Positions 8,724 through 18,879 of a stretch of DNA of 58,319 bases are shown one piece after another. The translations under genes were made by a program, and so were the position numbers. The notes below the pieces were generated by a model that saw only the letters and a list, made by a program, of their open reading frames with translations, made no database searches and was not told where the DNA came from. Each line of letters opens with the position of its first letter. The first letter of the stretch is position 1. Source of the stretch: CAZOBJ01 sp964577825 (lineage in GTDB: Bacteria; Planctomycetota; SZUA-567; JAFGNG01); the NCBI GenBank assembly GCA_964577825.1, contig CAZOBJ010000007.1, forward strand, positions 1 through 58,319, in the 5' to 3' direction.

Positions 8724-8931
8724 CGATGCGCTCCTCACGATGGGCGGCCACAAGCTTCTGGACGCGGCTGATTTCGTGGCGCGTGAACCCTCCGCTCCGT
8801 TGCAATACTACGGGATCAAGCCAGAATTTGGCAACACAATCGTCCCGTTCCACATGGATATGTCTCGGTTCATGCCCATCATTCGAGTAGAAGAAAAACC
8901 GGTAAGGACCGATGACGAGCACCGTCGGCAT
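8695..8931 (-). CDS. DUF4160 family protein
   Basis: A 78-residue protein with the family's hallmark PTVLVIGPYRFFFYSNDGHE followed by PRHIHVERDD, the His/Asp-rich signature of DUF4160, and a C-terminal helix HEISRVQKLVAAHREERIDA. It is upstream of and overlaps the DUF2442 gene, the usual arrangement of this pair. Biochemical activity is unknown; the conserved HEPRHIH segment could bind metal. The ATG at 8931 has GGAG upstream at suitable spacing. Base composition is clearly less GC-rich than the flanking genes (codons such as GTA, GAA and ATA are common), suggesting horizontal transfer. Confidence 0.82.
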   Translation of the reverse strand: MPTVLVIGPYRFFFYSNDGHEPRHIHVERDDCVAKFWLDPVVLQRSGGFTRHEISRVQKLVAAHREERIDAWAEYFGD

Positions 8932-9216
8932 ATGTTGGACCGCTCCATCCGGGCGCCAAGGGAACGGTCAGCCGCGCGTACGAGCGGCTACTCGAAGAAC
9001 TTGCCCAGGCGGTGGTTCAAGTAACAACATGGGCCGGTGCAAGTCAAGTCTTAGTCGGCCGGCGCGCCCGCCCCTGGCCCTGTCACGGGAAAATGCCCGG
9101 CCGCATCCGCGCGGGCGGCGTGGATTTCCCTTCAGCCGCCTCTTGCATCGGTCGATGGAATCCGTAGAACCAGTCAATCCCGCTCGGATGTACAAGATGC
9201 CGGAAAGGCTCGGGTT

Positions 9217-9453
9217 ATGTTCAACAAACGACGCTGTTGGTGCACGCTCATCGGCCAGGAGGTCGAGGCCATCGTGGAGGAGACGCGCAAGGGGCGCGGC
9301 GCCAAGGCCGAACGCGTGTACACGTTCTACACCTGCGCGCATGCCGGGCGGTGCGACCGCACGGCCTTCTGCCGGTTCGTGAACCCCCTGACCACGCGCA
9401 ACCCCCTGGAGCTCATGGACCAGCAGGCGCAGAAGCCCGGGGTGGCCGTCTGA
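9217..9453 (+). CDS. Small Cys-rich protein, possible metal binding
   Basis: No family recognised. The 78-residue basic protein has cysteines in CWC near the N-terminus and in a cluster YTCAHAGRCDRTAFC in the middle. That arrangement looks able to hold zinc or an iron-sulfur centre. No signal peptide or membrane segment. GGAAAGG precedes the ATG and codon third positions are strongly G/C, both supporting a real gene despite its size. It is isolated: a non-coding stretch of about 285 bases lies upstream and a convergent beta-helix gene starts 32 bases downstream, with a GC hairpin between. Confidence 0.65.
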   Translation: MFNKRRCWCTLIGQEVEAIVEETRKGRGAKAERVYTFYTCAHAGRCDRTAFCRFVNPLTTRNPLELMDQQAQKPGVAV

Positions 9454-9467
9454 GGCCCCACGGGGCC
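9454..9467. terminator. GC hairpin between convergent genes
   Basis: GGCCCC, two-base loop, GGGGCC lies directly between the ends of the Cys-rich gene and the convergent beta-helix gene. There is no U-run, so at best it is a weak bidirectional terminator or a barrier to convergent transcription. Confidence 0.3.
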
Positions 9468-9485
9468 GCGAGTACGCGGTCCCGG

Positions 9486-12299
9486 TCACTGGGCGAACAC
9501 GAGCCTGCCGTAGTCCTGCACGCGGTGCCAGTTCTCCGTGGCCGTCCAGGCGCCGATCTCGCGCGCCTGGGGGTCTGCTCGTACGCGCGCGAAGTTTACG
9601 CTCCACACCCCACCGGCGAGCGGCGCCAGGCCCGAGAAGGTGCGAAACGGCAGGGCCATCTCCGCGCTCCAGCCCCGGTCGGTGAGCGCGGCCGCGGCGG
9701 TCCATCGGGGGCGGAAGCCCTCCGTGTCCCGGTCGTAGTCCGTGCACACCTGGTCGAACGCTGCGCCGTTCGCGGCCACCCCCAGCTGGTAGTGGAAGCT
9801 CGCGTCATGCGGGTTGGGCTGTAGGAGTACGGCCACGCAGTCGTTGCCGAACGAGAACCCCTCGGCAGCCGCGGTCCGCTCGGCGAGCCGGGCCGGCGCG
9901 TCGTCCGGGCAGGCGAAGCCCACGTACAGGTTCGCCGCGTCATGACACACGCGCACCGTGGTCTCGCTCGCGCACGGGGCGCCGTCGGGCAGGCGGAATC
10001 CGCGGACCACCCCGGCCTGCTGCCAGGCCGGCTCGTCAAGCATCCCGTCGATGCGCGGGGCCGCGGGTACGCCCGGGGCCTGGACGCGCGGCTCGGCCTG
10101 GGCGCCTGCGTGCGTGGTCGCGGGACCGTCGGCGAGCGCGGTGAGCGCAAGGTCGTCCACCCACGCGGCGCCCAGCATGTCCCGGTCCAGGCGGCAGTAG
10201 ATGTGCGCGGTCTGGGGCTCGGGGCCCGTGCGCCCCTCGGTCGAGACGCGGATCCATTCGCCGGCCGTGACCTCCGGCCGCTCGAAGTCGGCCCGCACCG
10301 CGGGATGCGCGGCCAGGGCGATGGTGCCCTGTTCGCCGTACAGGAAGATCGTGGGTTCGACGAGCCGGTCGCCTTTCTTGGCCTCGGTGCGCACCCAGGC
10401 CGTGAGCCGGTAGCGGGTGTTCGGCTCCAGCGCAATGCCCTCGGACCTGGCCTGCACGATGTCCTGTCCGTCCGTTTGCGAGAGCTTGAGCGCACGGTCG
10501 CCGCTGTGCACGGCATCCTCCACGAACGCGGCCCCGGGGTCGGTCAGCGTCCAGCCGCCCGCGTCCTCGAACCCCGGATTGGCCAGGGGCACGGACGCGG
10601 CCGCCGGGTACACGGACTCGGCCAGGGGCCGGTCTTCGGACAGGCGCACGGTGCCGCCCAGGTTGTCGTGCACGCTCGTGTTCTCGCCGTTCCAGAGCAC
10701 GCCGCCGATCGCGTTGCCCACGCACAGGTTGTCCGCCACGATGTTGTCCCGGGCCCGGGGCCCGCCCAGGAAGATGCCCCACTGCTGGGTTTGCACGGGC
10801 GTGACCGTAGCGCCCTCGGGATAGTCGTGGGCCAGGGGCTCGGCGAGTTCGAGGTTGCGGTACCCGGTCCCGGAGATGCGGAGGGCCAGGCGCACCTCGC
10901 TCGCCTCCTCACCGGCGATGCGCACCGGGAAGTCCTGATACTGCTGGGCCTTGAACGGCACCGGGCAGTAGGAGGGGTACTGCCCGGGCATCTGCGACAC
11001 GTAATGGAGCACGGTGTCCCCGGCCTGGGCGGGCTCGGACAGGTACGCGGGATAGTCCTCCTGGTCGTCCAGGCACCGGTTGCCCGTGACCAGGCACCGC
11101 TGCGCGTTGTATAGACTGATCCCCGCGGGCACGCTGTGCGCGGCGAGGCGTCGCTCCATGGCGCGCCCGTTGTTGAGGATCACGTTCCCGGTGATGATGA
11201 AGTCGCACGGCCCCAGCGTGCCCTGGCCGCTGGCGATGCCCGCGGTGCCATTGCGATAGATCACGTTTTCGCTGAGGACCGAGAAGTGATCCCCGCCTCG
11301 TCCGGCGCGGTCCTCGGGGTTGCCCAGCGGGCCGATGCCCGCGCGCTTGTTGTCGTGGATGTGGTTGTGGCTCACGATCAGGCCGTAGTTGCCCAGGCAG
11401 AACCCGATGCCGTCCCACTCGTGGTGGTGGATGTCGTTGTTCACGATGCGCGAGTTGGGCCCGGCCCCGGGGTGGATGCCCTGGAGGCTGCCCCAGATCT
11501 CGCAGTCGCGGATCACGGTCGGCCCGCCCAGGGACACGCACACCCCGGCCGCGTTGTACAGCCAGCAGTGCTCCAGCCGGGAGTGCCCGCCCAGGTACGG
11601 CGCGCAGCGCAGCCGCTTCCACCAGTCGGGCACTTCCTTGTACAGCTCCTCGCCGCCCAGCTTCTGCGCCTCCTTGTTCCCGTCGACGGACAGGTTGCGG
11701 ATCACGGCCCGGTCGCCCATTTCGATTACGGGGAAGCCGTTGACAAGCGCGGCGTCGCGCTCGACCAGGATGTCGCCCTTCGGAGTCCAGGGCTTGCTCC
11801 ACTTGTCCAGGGAGTACACGCTCCACAAGGTGAGGAAGACCCGGTTGCCCTCGATCCGGTCGATAAAGACATCCGCGTCGGCGCGCTGCATGTCCCCGAT
11901 GATGAAGCCCATGCCGGGCCGCAGGTCCGCGGCGTCGGCCACGACCACGTAGTTCTGGTCCGATCCCTCGCGCACGTCTTCGGCCAGGGGCACGCGCAAG
12001 GCGGGGTCTTTCTGGATCACAGTGGCTCGGCCCGCGCCCTCCAGGGTCACGTGGTCGCGCACGAACACGGTGCGGTGCACCACATGCACGCCCGCAGGCA
12101 CGTACACCGTGCCCCCGGTCTCGGGCAGGCTGTCGAGGGCCTCCTGGATGCCCGCCGTAACCGACGCCTCGGTGCTGTAGTCCGTGGACACGCGCCTGGG
12201 CTGTGCGGCCTGGGCCTGTACGCACGCCGCGGCCAGGCACGCGACGAGCGCTGCGTACACAACACGCGGGACAGATGAACCACGTCGTTCGCCGAACAT
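9486..12299 (-). CDS. Secreted right-handed beta-helix protein with CBM-like C-terminus
   Basis: Large exported protein of 937 residues. A signal peptide (to about residue 33, ending near VQAQAAQ) precedes a pectate-lyase-3-type parallel beta-helix: an N-terminal cap GGTVYVPAGVHVVHRTV, then repeated Asn/Gly-rich rungs such as NDIHHHEWDGIGF, HNHIHDNKRAGIG and NVIYRNGTAGIA. From about 595 a jelly-roll carbohydrate-binding-like module begins (NPGFEDAGGWTLTD). The last 200 residues are CBM9/DOMON-like (PRIDGMLDEPAWQQA, then NDCVAVLLQPN). Such proteins bind or cleave acidic polysaccharides; the substrate is unknown. ATG 12299 is preceded by a near-perfect GAAGGAGG. Last gene of the six-gene operon, and a paralogue of the frameshifted gene at 16055-18879. 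Confidence 0.87.
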   Translation of the reverse strand: MFGERRGSSVPRVVYAALVACLAAACVQAQAAQPRRVSTDYSTEASVTAGIQEALDSLPETGGTVYVPAGVHVVHRTVFVRDHVTLEGAGRATVIQKDPALRVPLAEDVREGSDQNYVVVADAADLRPGMGFIIGDMQRADADVFIDRIEGNRVFLTLWSVYSLDKWSKPWTPKGDILVERDAALVNGFPVIEMGDRAVIRNLSVDGNKEAQKLGGEELYKEVPDWWKRLRCAPYLGGHSRLEHCWLYNAAGVCVSLGGPTVIRDCEIWGSLQGIHPGAGPNSRIVNNDIHHHEWDGIGFCLGNYGLIVSHNHIHDNKRAGIGPLGNPEDRAGRGGDHFSVLSENVIYRNGTAGIASGQGTLGPCDFIITGNVILNNGRAMERRLAAHSVPAGISLYNAQRCLVTGNRCLDDQEDYPAYLSEPAQAGDTVLHYVSQMPGQYPSYCPVPFKAQQYQDFPVRIAGEEASEVRLALRISGTGYRNLELAEPLAHDYPEGATVTPVQTQQWGIFLGGPRARDNIVADNLCVGNAIGGVLWNGENTSVHDNLGGTVRLSEDRPLAESVYPAAASVPLANPGFEDAGGWTLTDPGAAFVEDAVHSGDRALKLSQTDGQDIVQARSEGIALEPNTRYRLTAWVRTEAKKGDRLVEPTIFLYGEQGTIALAAHPAVRADFERPEVTAGEWIRVSTEGRTGPEPQTAHIYCRLDRDMLGAAWVDDLALTALADGPATTHAGAQAEPRVQAPGVPAAPRIDGMLDEPAWQQAGVVRGFRLPDGAPCASETTVRVCHDAANLYVGFACPDDAPARLAERTAAAEGFSFGNDCVAVLLQPNPHDASFHYQLGVAANGAAFDQVCTDYDRDTEGFRPRWTAAAALTDRGWSAEMALPFRTFSGLAPLAGGVWSVNFARVRADPQAREIGAWTATENWHRVQDYGRLVFAQ

Positions 12300-12397
12300 A
12301 CCCCTTCCTCCTTCTCTCTGGCCGCTGCGGTCCAGCGGGCCGCGCTCACCACCCGAAGGTGCGTGCGCACGGCCAATGCTGCCGGGCCCCGGGCAAC

Positions 12398-15300
12398 TCA
12401 ATACTCATAATCCTGGCCGGGCACATAGGCGTCGCGCACATACGCGGTCGGCTCGCTGCCCTCCTCGACCTGCGCGGCGTCGAGCCACACGTACGTGGCC
12501 TTGTCCACCGTATGGCCTTCGCGGCTGCGCAGGGGCGTGGGCAACCCGGCCGCGCCCTCGGTGCGCAGCGATACCAGGAGGTAGTAGCCGCCGCCGTCCT
12601 TGTAGCCCTTGCCGGTAACGTGGTACCGCTTCCACTCCGTCCCGACCTCGAAGGTCTCCCAGTTCTTGGTGTTGTCGCATCGCAGCCAGACCTCGGTGCC
12701 CGGTTTCTGTGCCTTCAGGTAGATGGAGAAGACGTACGTCTTGTCCGGGTCCACCCGGACGGTCCTGCGCGTGGGCCATGCCTTGAGCTGGTGCATGCCC
12801 TGGAGCCGCAGGCTGTACTCGCCTTCGTACGCCTCCTGACTGTCCTGGGCGAAGAAGGCGTTGGGCATGCCGCCCAGCTGGTCGGGCCGGACCGGCTCCA
12901 GCCAGGACAGGCTTCCCCAATGGTCCGGGCAGTCTTTGCGCTTGGCGTATTCGAAGCTGGAGTTCGCGAGCAGGTTCTTGCTGATCGCCTCTTTGGGTAT
13001 CTCCTCCAGGGAAACGTCGTCGAACCACACGGCCCCTCGAAACGCGTCGTTGCCCGCGACGAGGCAGGGCTGTACGGTCTGGGCCCGGTCCGGCGCGGTG
13101 AAGGTCCTGTCGAAGTGCCGCCATCCCCTGTCCACGAAGCAATTGAGCACGTAGGTGTATTGTTCGGTATCCGGGTTGTACAGGCGCAGGGACGGCTGCG
13201 CCTTTTGGGAGTCCAGCGCGCCACGGGCCCAGGCCTGAATCCGGTACTCGGTCGAGGGCTTCAGGGCGATCGCGTCCCCCCTGGCGAAGGCCATCAGGTT
13301 GGCCCGGTCCATGCGAATCTTCAGGGACCGCTCGCCGGAGCGCCCTTGACCGGCGTCGTAGGTCGCGGCCGCCGAGCCGGTGACCGTCCATCCTGCGTCG
13401 ACCGTCTCGAACCCGGGATTGTGGATCAGATTCGCGGTCGCGCCCTCGTCCGGTGCGGCCAGTTGCTTGGCGGAGAGCAGGAGTTCCACCGGACGGTCGC
13501 GCGCCTCCTCGCGCGCAATGAAATACGCCCGCGTGGCGAGCGGCTCGAGGGTCTCCGAGAAGGATCGGTCCCGGAGCGTGTAGGCGCCCTCGCCGAACAT
13601 GCGTGTGACCTCGGTGCCGTCGGGCAGGAAGGGGAGGCGGTAGACCGCGTCCACCGGGCGGTTGGTTACGTTGGCCGCGAGCAGCACGTACCCGCGTCCG
13701 GGCATTCGCCGCCACGAGGCGTGGAGCGCGTCCTTGTGCGAAATGCTCTCCCAGGTGAGGGTGCACTCCGGCTTGTGGGCGAGGAGCGCCGGGGACAGGG
13801 CCCGGGCCTCGGCGGCCAGTCGCTTGTAGTCGTTGAAGGTCTCGATGTGCAGGGGCGGCCACCGGAAGTAGTAGAGGCCCGTGGCCCCGTGAATCAGGGC
13901 CAGGTACGCCTGCACCCGCTTGACCTCGGACGGTTGGCCGAAGTACCGGCTGCCCGAGCAGTAGTCGCCCAGGGGCACCACCCAGAACGGGCGCCGGAGC
14001 TTTTCGAGCAGGTTGCCGGCGGGCTCGATGTGGTCGACGAAAAAGTCCACGCCGGAATAGATGTCGATCACGCCCACGCCGCCTTCCCAGTAGGACATCC
14101 AGGCCGGGACGTTGCGGAACGAACCGCAGAAGAGCTGGACCACCGGGTGGTAGCCGTCCTTCTCTTCCATGAGCCGGACGAAGTCGGGCATGGACTCCTT
14201 CTGAAGGTCATACCCCGGTTCGTCGTAGTGATTCCACAGGACGAGCGACGGATGCTGCGCGTACGCGTCGAGCTGGGACGCGAACTGGTCCATGACCTCT
14301 GCGTGGTAGTTGTCCCAGGCCTCCTGGGTGTGCGACCGCTTGAAGGCGTTCTTGGCTCTGTTGACGCCGGCCCAGGGCGAGATGGCGGCCCGGATGTCCT
14401 GCCGGGCCATGGCCGCCATGTACCCGGGGTCGGGCGGCGACCACAGGCAGTTGAAGTTGCACCCGATTTCGCGGGCCAGGGGCAGGCCGGCCTCGGTGAT
14501 GCCGATGAACCCGAAGGCGAAAAACGGCTCGCCGTTCACGTCCAGGCAGCGGTTCCACCTGTCCGTGCGTACCAGGTTGCCTGACGCGGGGGCCGCCTTC
14601 TTGACCAGGGCGCACTCGTGCCGGGCCATGACCGTGCCCTCGTCGCTGACAACGGCCGCGGAAACGGCGTGCTCGCCCGCTGGTAAGTCCTGGATCGGAA
14701 ACGGGATCAAGCCCGTGCGCAACGGCGCCGGCCGCACGGCGAGGTCTGCCTCCTGTGCGCCGATGGAGGTGACCTTGACCGAGCAGCGCTGCAGCGCCGC
14801 GGCGGGGAAGTTCACCCGGTAAACGAGCTCTGCGCTCGGCTCGTCCGTGTAGTAGGACATGCGCACCGCGGTGGTGAAGGGCTCTTGTCCGCTCTTCTCC
14901 GCCGCCCGGTGGCGCCACTGCCAGGTGCCCACCTCCGTATCGCAGGTGGCGGCGAACACCGTCTCGCGCACCAGGATCTTCTCCACGTCCACGTCCACCG
15001 CAGCGGGCGCGCGGTGCCCGGCGGCAAGCTTTACCTGGCTCTTCGGGGTTTCCGTTGTTCCCTCGGATGTCGTGTCGATAGCGTACACGTCGACCGTGCC
15101 ATCCTGGGCGCCCGTATTCTCCAGCTGGGCGCGGACCTGGTAGAACCGGCGCGGGATGTCCACCAGCGGACCGACCTCCACCGCCCGCACGACCGGGGCG
15201 AACATCGGCTCGCCTTGGACGTCCTCGAGTCCCGTGAGCGTGCCGAAGCTTGCGGGATTGTGGAAGCTGTCTCGTGTCGGGCTCCAGGAGCTCAGCTCGC

Positions 15301-15898
15301 GGCCCGCGTTGGAGGCATGGTTGCGGCAGACGTTCACCCGCCAGGCCGCCGTTCCGTCATCTTGGGTCAGGTAGAACAGGGGGATGGCCAGCTCGGCCGT
15401 CCACAAGCCGCCGTCTGCGTGTATGCGCGCGGCGGAGAGCCAGAACCCGTCCCAGTCGACGGGGTTTCGGTCGACCGCGCGGTTGTCGCCCTGCAAACCG
15501 GACGCGCTCACAATGAAGTGATGATAGGTCCTCCCGTCCGTGCCGGGACTGAGGAACAACTCCACGGACGGATCCCGGTGCACGTAGGCATCGCGCTCTG
15601 TGATTGCGGGATCGGACATTCCGGCTTCGAACCGGCACCGGAACGCGGCGTACAGCCAGCGGGCGTCGTGCGCGAGCCAGGCCTGGGTCCGGTTGCGCGC
15701 GGGCGTGTCGTCGGTGTCGAACACGACGAAGTCCGCGCAATCGGGCTCTCCCTGCCATAGGGCCTCGGAGAGCACGCCGTCGATGTGCGGCTTCTGGCCG
15801 GCGGCCCGCAGGTGCACTGTACCCGCATTGGCCTGCAACGAGCCCGCCGCAAGCACCACGGCGCCTATCCACATCCACCTGATCCATCGGGTCTTCAT
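12398..15898 (-). CDS. Secreted glycosidase-like multidomain protein
   Basis: Exported protein of 1166 residues. A signal peptide (cleavage near SLQANA) is followed by a CBM9/DOMON-like domain (KPHIDGVLSEALWQ to about residue 225), a beta-sandwich region, and from about 440 to 760 a TIM-barrel resembling clan GH-A. In that barrel NHYDEPG places Glu560 where an acid/base residue would sit; SYWEGGVGVIDIYS follows. Two jelly-roll carbohydrate-binding-like modules (NPGFETVDAGWTVTG and NSSFEYAKRKDCPDHWG) end the protein. It probably hydrolyses a complex glycan outside the cytoplasm; the exact family is not assignable by eye. It lies between the two beta-helix genes, about 98 bases before the downstream one, in one apparent transcript. 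Confidence 0.82.
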   Translation of the reverse strand: MKTRWIRWMWIGAVVLAAGSLQANAGTVHLRAAGQKPHIDGVLSEALWQGEPDCADFVVFDTDDTPARNRTQAWLAHDARWLYAAFRCRFEAGMSDPAITERDAYVHRDPSVELFLSPGTDGRTYHHFIVSASGLQGDNRAVDRNPVDWDGFWLSAARIHADGGLWTAELAIPLFYLTQDDGTAAWRVNVCRNHASNAGRELSSWSPTRDSFHNPASFGTLTGLEDVQGEPMFAPVVRAVEVGPLVDIPRRFYQVRAQLENTGAQDGTVDVYAIDTTSEGTTETPKSQVKLAAGHRAPAAVDVDVEKILVRETVFAATCDTEVGTWQWRHRAAEKSGQEPFTTAVRMSYYTDEPSAELVYRVNFPAAALQRCSVKVTSIGAQEADLAVRPAPLRTGLIPFPIQDLPAGEHAVSAAVVSDEGTVMARHECALVKKAAPASGNLVRTDRWNRCLDVNGEPFFAFGFIGITEAGLPLAREIGCNFNCLWSPPDPGYMAAMARQDIRAAISPWAGVNRAKNAFKRSHTQEAWDNYHAEVMDQFASQLDAYAQHPSLVLWNHYDEPGYDLQKESMPDFVRLMEEKDGYHPVVQLFCGSFRNVPAWMSYWEGGVGVIDIYSGVDFFVDHIEPAGNLLEKLRRPFWVVPLGDYCSGSRYFGQPSEVKRVQAYLALIHGATGLYYFRWPPLHIETFNDYKRLAAEARALSPALLAHKPECTLTWESISHKDALHASWRRMPGRGYVLLAANVTNRPVDAVYRLPFLPDGTEVTRMFGEGAYTLRDRSFSETLEPLATRAYFIAREEARDRPVELLLSAKQLAAPDEGATANLIHNPGFETVDAGWTVTGSAAATYDAGQGRSGERSLKIRMDRANLMAFARGDAIALKPSTEYRIQAWARGALDSQKAQPSLRLYNPDTEQYTYVLNCFVDRGWRHFDRTFTAPDRAQTVQPCLVAGNDAFRGAVWFDDVSLEEIPKEAISKNLLANSSFEYAKRKDCPDHWGSLSWLEPVRPDQLGGMPNAFFAQDSQEAYEGEYSLRLQGMHQLKAWPTRRTVRVDPDKTYVFSIYLKAQKPGTEVWLRCDNTKNWETFEVGTEWKRYHVTGKGYKDGGGYYLLVSLRTEGAAGLPTPLRSREGHTVDKATYVWLDAAQVEEGSEPTAYVRDAYVPGQDYEY

Positions 15899-16054
15899 GG
15901 ATCGCGTTCCTTCTCGAAATGCTTCCCGCGCTCGCGCCTGCGCCGGGAAGCGGATCTTGCTCTCTACCCGCGCTGCGTGCGCGGGTCCTTCACATCGTCC
16001 GATACAGCTGCGCCGGCAATGCAGCGAACAGCCTCGTTGCGCTGGATCGCGCGT

Positions 16055-18879
16055 TCACTTCTCGAACGTGAGCCGGCCGTAGTTGTCCACCTGGTGCCAG
16101 TTCCCGATCTGGGTCCAGGCCGAGTACTCGCGCTGCGCGACCGACCGGCACACGCGGCCGAAGTTCACGCCCCAGGCGGCGCCGATCGGGGCCGCGGGCT
16201 CCCCGTCCGGCGCCGACGCGCCGACCAGGGCGAAGGGAATCGCGACCTCGGCCGTCCATCGGTCCGCGCCCACGCGCGTGGCCGCCTGCCACGCGGGATT
16301 GTACCCGGTCGTGTCTTTGCACGCGAAGTTGTTGTACTGGTCGAACCGCACGCCCGAGGCGGAGACCGCGAGCTGCAGGTGCATGGGTTCGCTGGCCTGG
16401 GGCTGGATGAGCACGGCCACGCTGTCGTCTCCGAATACGCCCATCTCCGAGGTCGCCTCGCGTTGGATGCGGTCCGGGTTCGGCTCGAAGCACTCGAACG
16501 CGAGGTACAGGTTGCGTTCGTCGTGGATCGCGCGCACCACGGTGCGCCGCTGTGCCGGGTCGCCCGTGTCGGTCACGAACCCGTCGACCTCGGCCGCGTG
16601 GTCCCAGGCCGGCTCCTCCAGGGCCCCGTCCACCGTGACGGGCGCCTGCGCGGCGGGCGCGGCGAGCGTCTTGTCTTCGGGCACGGCCGGGATCGGCGGA
16701 CGCAGTTCGTCGAGCTCTTCGACGGCGACCGCGTCCACCCACGCTTCGCCCACGGCCCTGGCCAGGTTGCAGTAGAGTTGCGCGCGCACGGGGGCTTCGC
16801 CCGTGCGGCCCTGGCCCAGGATGCGGATCCACTGGCCCGCCTCGCCTCCTGCCTGTCCAGGTTCATGCCCGTGCCCGGGTGGGCCTTGAGGGTGATGCCG
16901 CTGCGCTTGCCCACGTCGTACAGAAAGAGGTTCGGCAGAACGAGGGTGTCGCCCTTCTTGGCGTTCGTCTTCACCCAGGCGCTGACCCGGTACCGCGTGA
17001 GCGGCTTGAGCGGCAGGGGGCCCTGGCCGGAGGACGTGCCCGAAGCGGGGTCGTCGTTGGTGAGCTTGAGGGCCCGCGCGCCGTCGTACCCGCCTTCGAC
17101 GTAGGTGACGGCCTCGCCCACGGACCAGGCCGCGTCGGCCTCGAAGCTCGCGTTGGGCACGGGCACGCTGCGCGCGGCCGGGTACACGTTCTCCTCCATG
17201 GACTTGGCGGAATCGGCCTGCATGACCCGGCCCACGTTGCCCTGGGCCTGGACGCGCTCGCCGTGGTAGAGCACCCCGCCGATGCCGTTCTGCGCGCATA
17301 CGTTGCCGGAGAGCACGTTGTCCTCGGACCGCGGTCCGGCCACGATGATGCCCCAAAGCTGCGTGGGCTCGGGGCTTACCCGGGTGCCCGCGGGCCAGGT
17401 GCGGTCCAGGGGCTCTTCGAGGAGCAGCTTGCGGGGATGCTGGTACCGGCTGTCCAGGTTGGTGCGGGCCCAGTGCACCGCGGTCCGGCCTTCGTGGCTC
17501 AGGCGCACGCGAAAGCGCGTCTGTGGCCGTCCAGCCAGCATAGGCACATACGTCTGGTGTCCGGCGAACACGAGCTCCTCGGCGCCGCGCTCGGCCGCCT
17601 CGGCGGTGCGGGCCGGGTACAGGGACCGGTCGTCCACGCACCGGTTGCCCATGATCACGCATCGCTGCGCGTTGTATAGGGAGATTCCGGCGGGCATCTG
17701 GTGCACGCCCAGGAACCGGTTCAGCTTGCGGTGGTTGTTTCGCACGATGTTGCCCATGAACACGAAATCCTGCGGGCCCAGGTTGCCCTGGGAACTCCGC
17801 ATGCCCGCGTGGTCGTTGTCCTCGATCACGTTGTTCGCAATGATGGAGAGGTGGTCGCCGGCCAGGTCCGGGCGCTCGTCGTCCGTGCGCTCGCCCGAGC
17901 CCATGGCCGTGATGCCGTAGGTGTTGCGATAGATGTGGTTGCCGCGGATGATGACGCCCTTGTTGCCCATGCACATGAAGATGCCGTCGTGATTGTGATG
18001 GATCATGTTGTCGATGAGCTTGGAGTCCGGGCCCGCGCCGGGGTGGATGCCGTTGAACCCGCCCCAGATCTCGCAGTCGCGCACGACCGCCGGGCTCGAC
18101 AGGGACACGTTCACGCCCGCCGCGTCGTGGACCAGGCACTCGGAGAGCACGCACCCCTCGCTCAGGTACGGTGTGCAGCGCAAGAGCTTCCACGCGCCGC
18201 CGTAGGCCTTGTAGACCTCCTCGCCGTCTATGCGCTGGCCGTCCTTGTTCCCGTCGATGTCCAGGTTGGTGATGGTGCAGTGCTCCCGGGTGTACATCAT
18301 GCCGAAGGCATTCAGGAAACAAGCGCCATCGGCCACGCGGTAGTCGTTGCGCGGGCGCCACTCGCCGATGCCCACGCTGTGGACCTGGCAGCGGCGCAGG
18401 TACACCCGGTTGCCTTCGACCCGGTCCACGAGCACGATGTACGGCGCGGTGAGCTGGCGCTTGCGGTCGCCGATCATCCCGCCCAGGCCCGGCCGGAAGG
18501 GCGCGGGGCCCTCGACCACGATGTAGTCCTGGTCCGCGCCGTTCTCTACGTCCTCGGCGAGCATGACCTGGAAAAGGGGCGCCTTGCGCAGGATGCTCCC
18601 CGGTCCGGCGCCGCGCAGCGTCACCCGGGGCTTGAGCAGGATCGGCGCATGGAGCATGTGTACGCCCTGGGGCACGAACACCATGCCGCCGGTCTCGGGC
18701 AGCGCGTCCACGGCCTCCTGGATGCCGCCGGTCAAGGACGTGCCGTCGTCGAAGTCCGAGGCGACCAGGAACGGCGCGCCCGGGTCTTCGGCCGCCATGC
18801 CGCCGCCGGTCAGGCCCACGAGTGCAAGAACCGCGAGGCCGAACCGAATGGATGTCCTTGTGCAGGGCAAGTGCCTCAT
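16055..18879 (-). pseudogene. Secreted beta-helix protein, frameshifted paralogue
   Basis: Paralogue of the 9486-12299 protein with the same plan: signal peptide (MRHLPCTRTSIRFGLAVLAL), beta-helix cap GGMVFVPQGVHMLHAP, many Asn/Gly rungs, a jelly-roll module (NASFEADAAWSVGE) and a CBM9/DOMON-like C-terminus (TVDGALEEPAWDHA to the end RLTFEK). The reading frame breaks at about 16840-16855: the N-terminal frame runs through LDRQEA, and the matching continuation GQWIRILGQGRTGEAP is in the next frame, consistent with loss of one base in a GGAGGCGAGGCGGG run. The first frame would otherwise end at 16573. Both halves stay well conserved, so this may be an assembly error or a recent mutation. The start at 18879 follows GAGGAGAG. 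Confidence 0.8.

Noticed and set aside
8958..9160. Frame with the protein-like stretch AKGTVSRAYERLLEELA between the DUF4160 gene and the small Cys-rich gene
   Set aside because: No start codon with a ribosome site, no recognised family and only about 60 codons; could be a gene relic but cannot be supported.
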